A DNA stretch of 6,678 nt from NCBI GenBank assembly GCA_003219945.1, contig QHQV01000063.1, positions 567 through 7,244 of the forward strand. The letters are read 5' to 3'. This document shows positions 6,554 to 6,678 of the stretch, in pieces (within the stretch, counting starts at the first letter, position 1; each line of letters opens with the position of its first letter). The notes beneath the pieces are model-generated. The model did no database searches. It saw only the letters and a list, made by a program, of their open reading frames with translations, and was not told the origin of the DNA. Both the position numbers and the translations under genes were made by a program. Source of the stretch: Verrucomicrobiota bacterium (lineage in GTDB: Bacteria; Verrucomicrobiota; Verrucomicrobiia; Chthoniobacterales; UBA10450).

Positions 6554-6678
6554 TTAAAGGTTCCGTCTGTAAATCAGGATGTAATCATTCAGAGTTTCCA
6601 CTGTTTGTGGAACGTTGCCGAAAAAGTAATCGGTCTCAGTCGGCTTAATGTTCACGAAACCGGCTGCTGTGTAGTTTT
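6554..6678 (-). CDS. C-terminal end of an unidentified protein (partial, 5' end outside window)
   Basis: One frame is open from the window edge to TAA 6554-6556 and gives 40 residues ending in VETLNDYILIYRRNL. It contains AGFVNIKPTETDYFFGN and a hydrophobic YILIYRR strand at the end. An AGF-V-I turn followed by a final beta strand ending in basic residues is compatible with the tail of a class I SAM-dependent methyltransferase, but 40 residues do not establish this. The stop lies 27 bp before the GTG of the next co-oriented gene, so the two are probably cotranscribed. A small inverted repeat, TTTAAC (6542-6547) and GTTAAA (6553-6558), spans the stop codon. Real coding is supported by composition and spacing; identity is open. 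Confidence 0.5.
   Translation of the reverse strand, partial: NYTAAGFVNIKPTETDYFFGNVPQTVETLNDYILIYRRNL

Noticed and set aside
6542..6558. TTTAAC / GTTAAA inverted repeat spanning the stop of the partial gene
   Set aside because: A six-base AT-rich stem is too weak to call a terminator or operator; chance occurrence is likely.

Overview
The window looks like part of a chromosome of a Gram-negative soil or freshwater bacterium, most likely Verrucomicrobiota (Chthoniobacterales/Pedosphaera-like). This is inference from protein style: large multi-pass membrane proteins fused to TPR arrays and ending in a conserved tail of the form NLAW-(L/F)AT ... LAAAYAE-G-F ... LALY, plus short palindromic dispersed-type repeats. 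Genes are densely packed, with no gene-free stretch over about 90 bp. There are no tRNA, rRNA, CRISPR, transposase or integrase signals.

Plus-strand half (1-2462): the last 47 residues of a TPR protein, then a 48-bp gap filled by a degenerate inverted repeat, then a complete 755-residue membrane-TPR protein. That gene carries a perfect 10-bp palindrome inside a longer inverted repeat, inserted in frame in its coding sequence at about 691-746.

Minus-strand half (6678-2549, read right to left): the last 40 residues of an unidentified protein, a 27-bp gap, a complete 638-residue membrane-TPR protein with a GTG start, and then, overlapping it by 29 nt, a third paralogue. The third gene is split by a -1 frame change at about 4111-4116 into a 175-residue N-terminal part and a 520-residue C-terminal part, joined by a TAATG stop/start overlap. 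Restoring one base gives a 696-residue protein collinear with its neighbour. The spacing suggests one transcript. The two halves converge on an 86-bp intergenic region with a weak hairpin.

The three membrane-TPR proteins resemble the animal TMTC1-4 family (GT-C fold, protein O-mannosyltransferases with lumenal TPRs). They share an Asp-Asp motif in the first non-cytoplasmic loop, an HP-x-H-x-E-x-V-A-W ... R-K-D motif after the third membrane segment, and a D-R-Y-T-Y-L-P motif before the last helices. The working hypothesis is a cluster of inner-membrane, lipid-sugar-dependent glycosyltransferases with periplasmic TPR domains that capture acceptors. No substrate can be read from the sequence. 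The plus-strand protein belongs to a divergent subfamily in which most of the HP-box residues are replaced.
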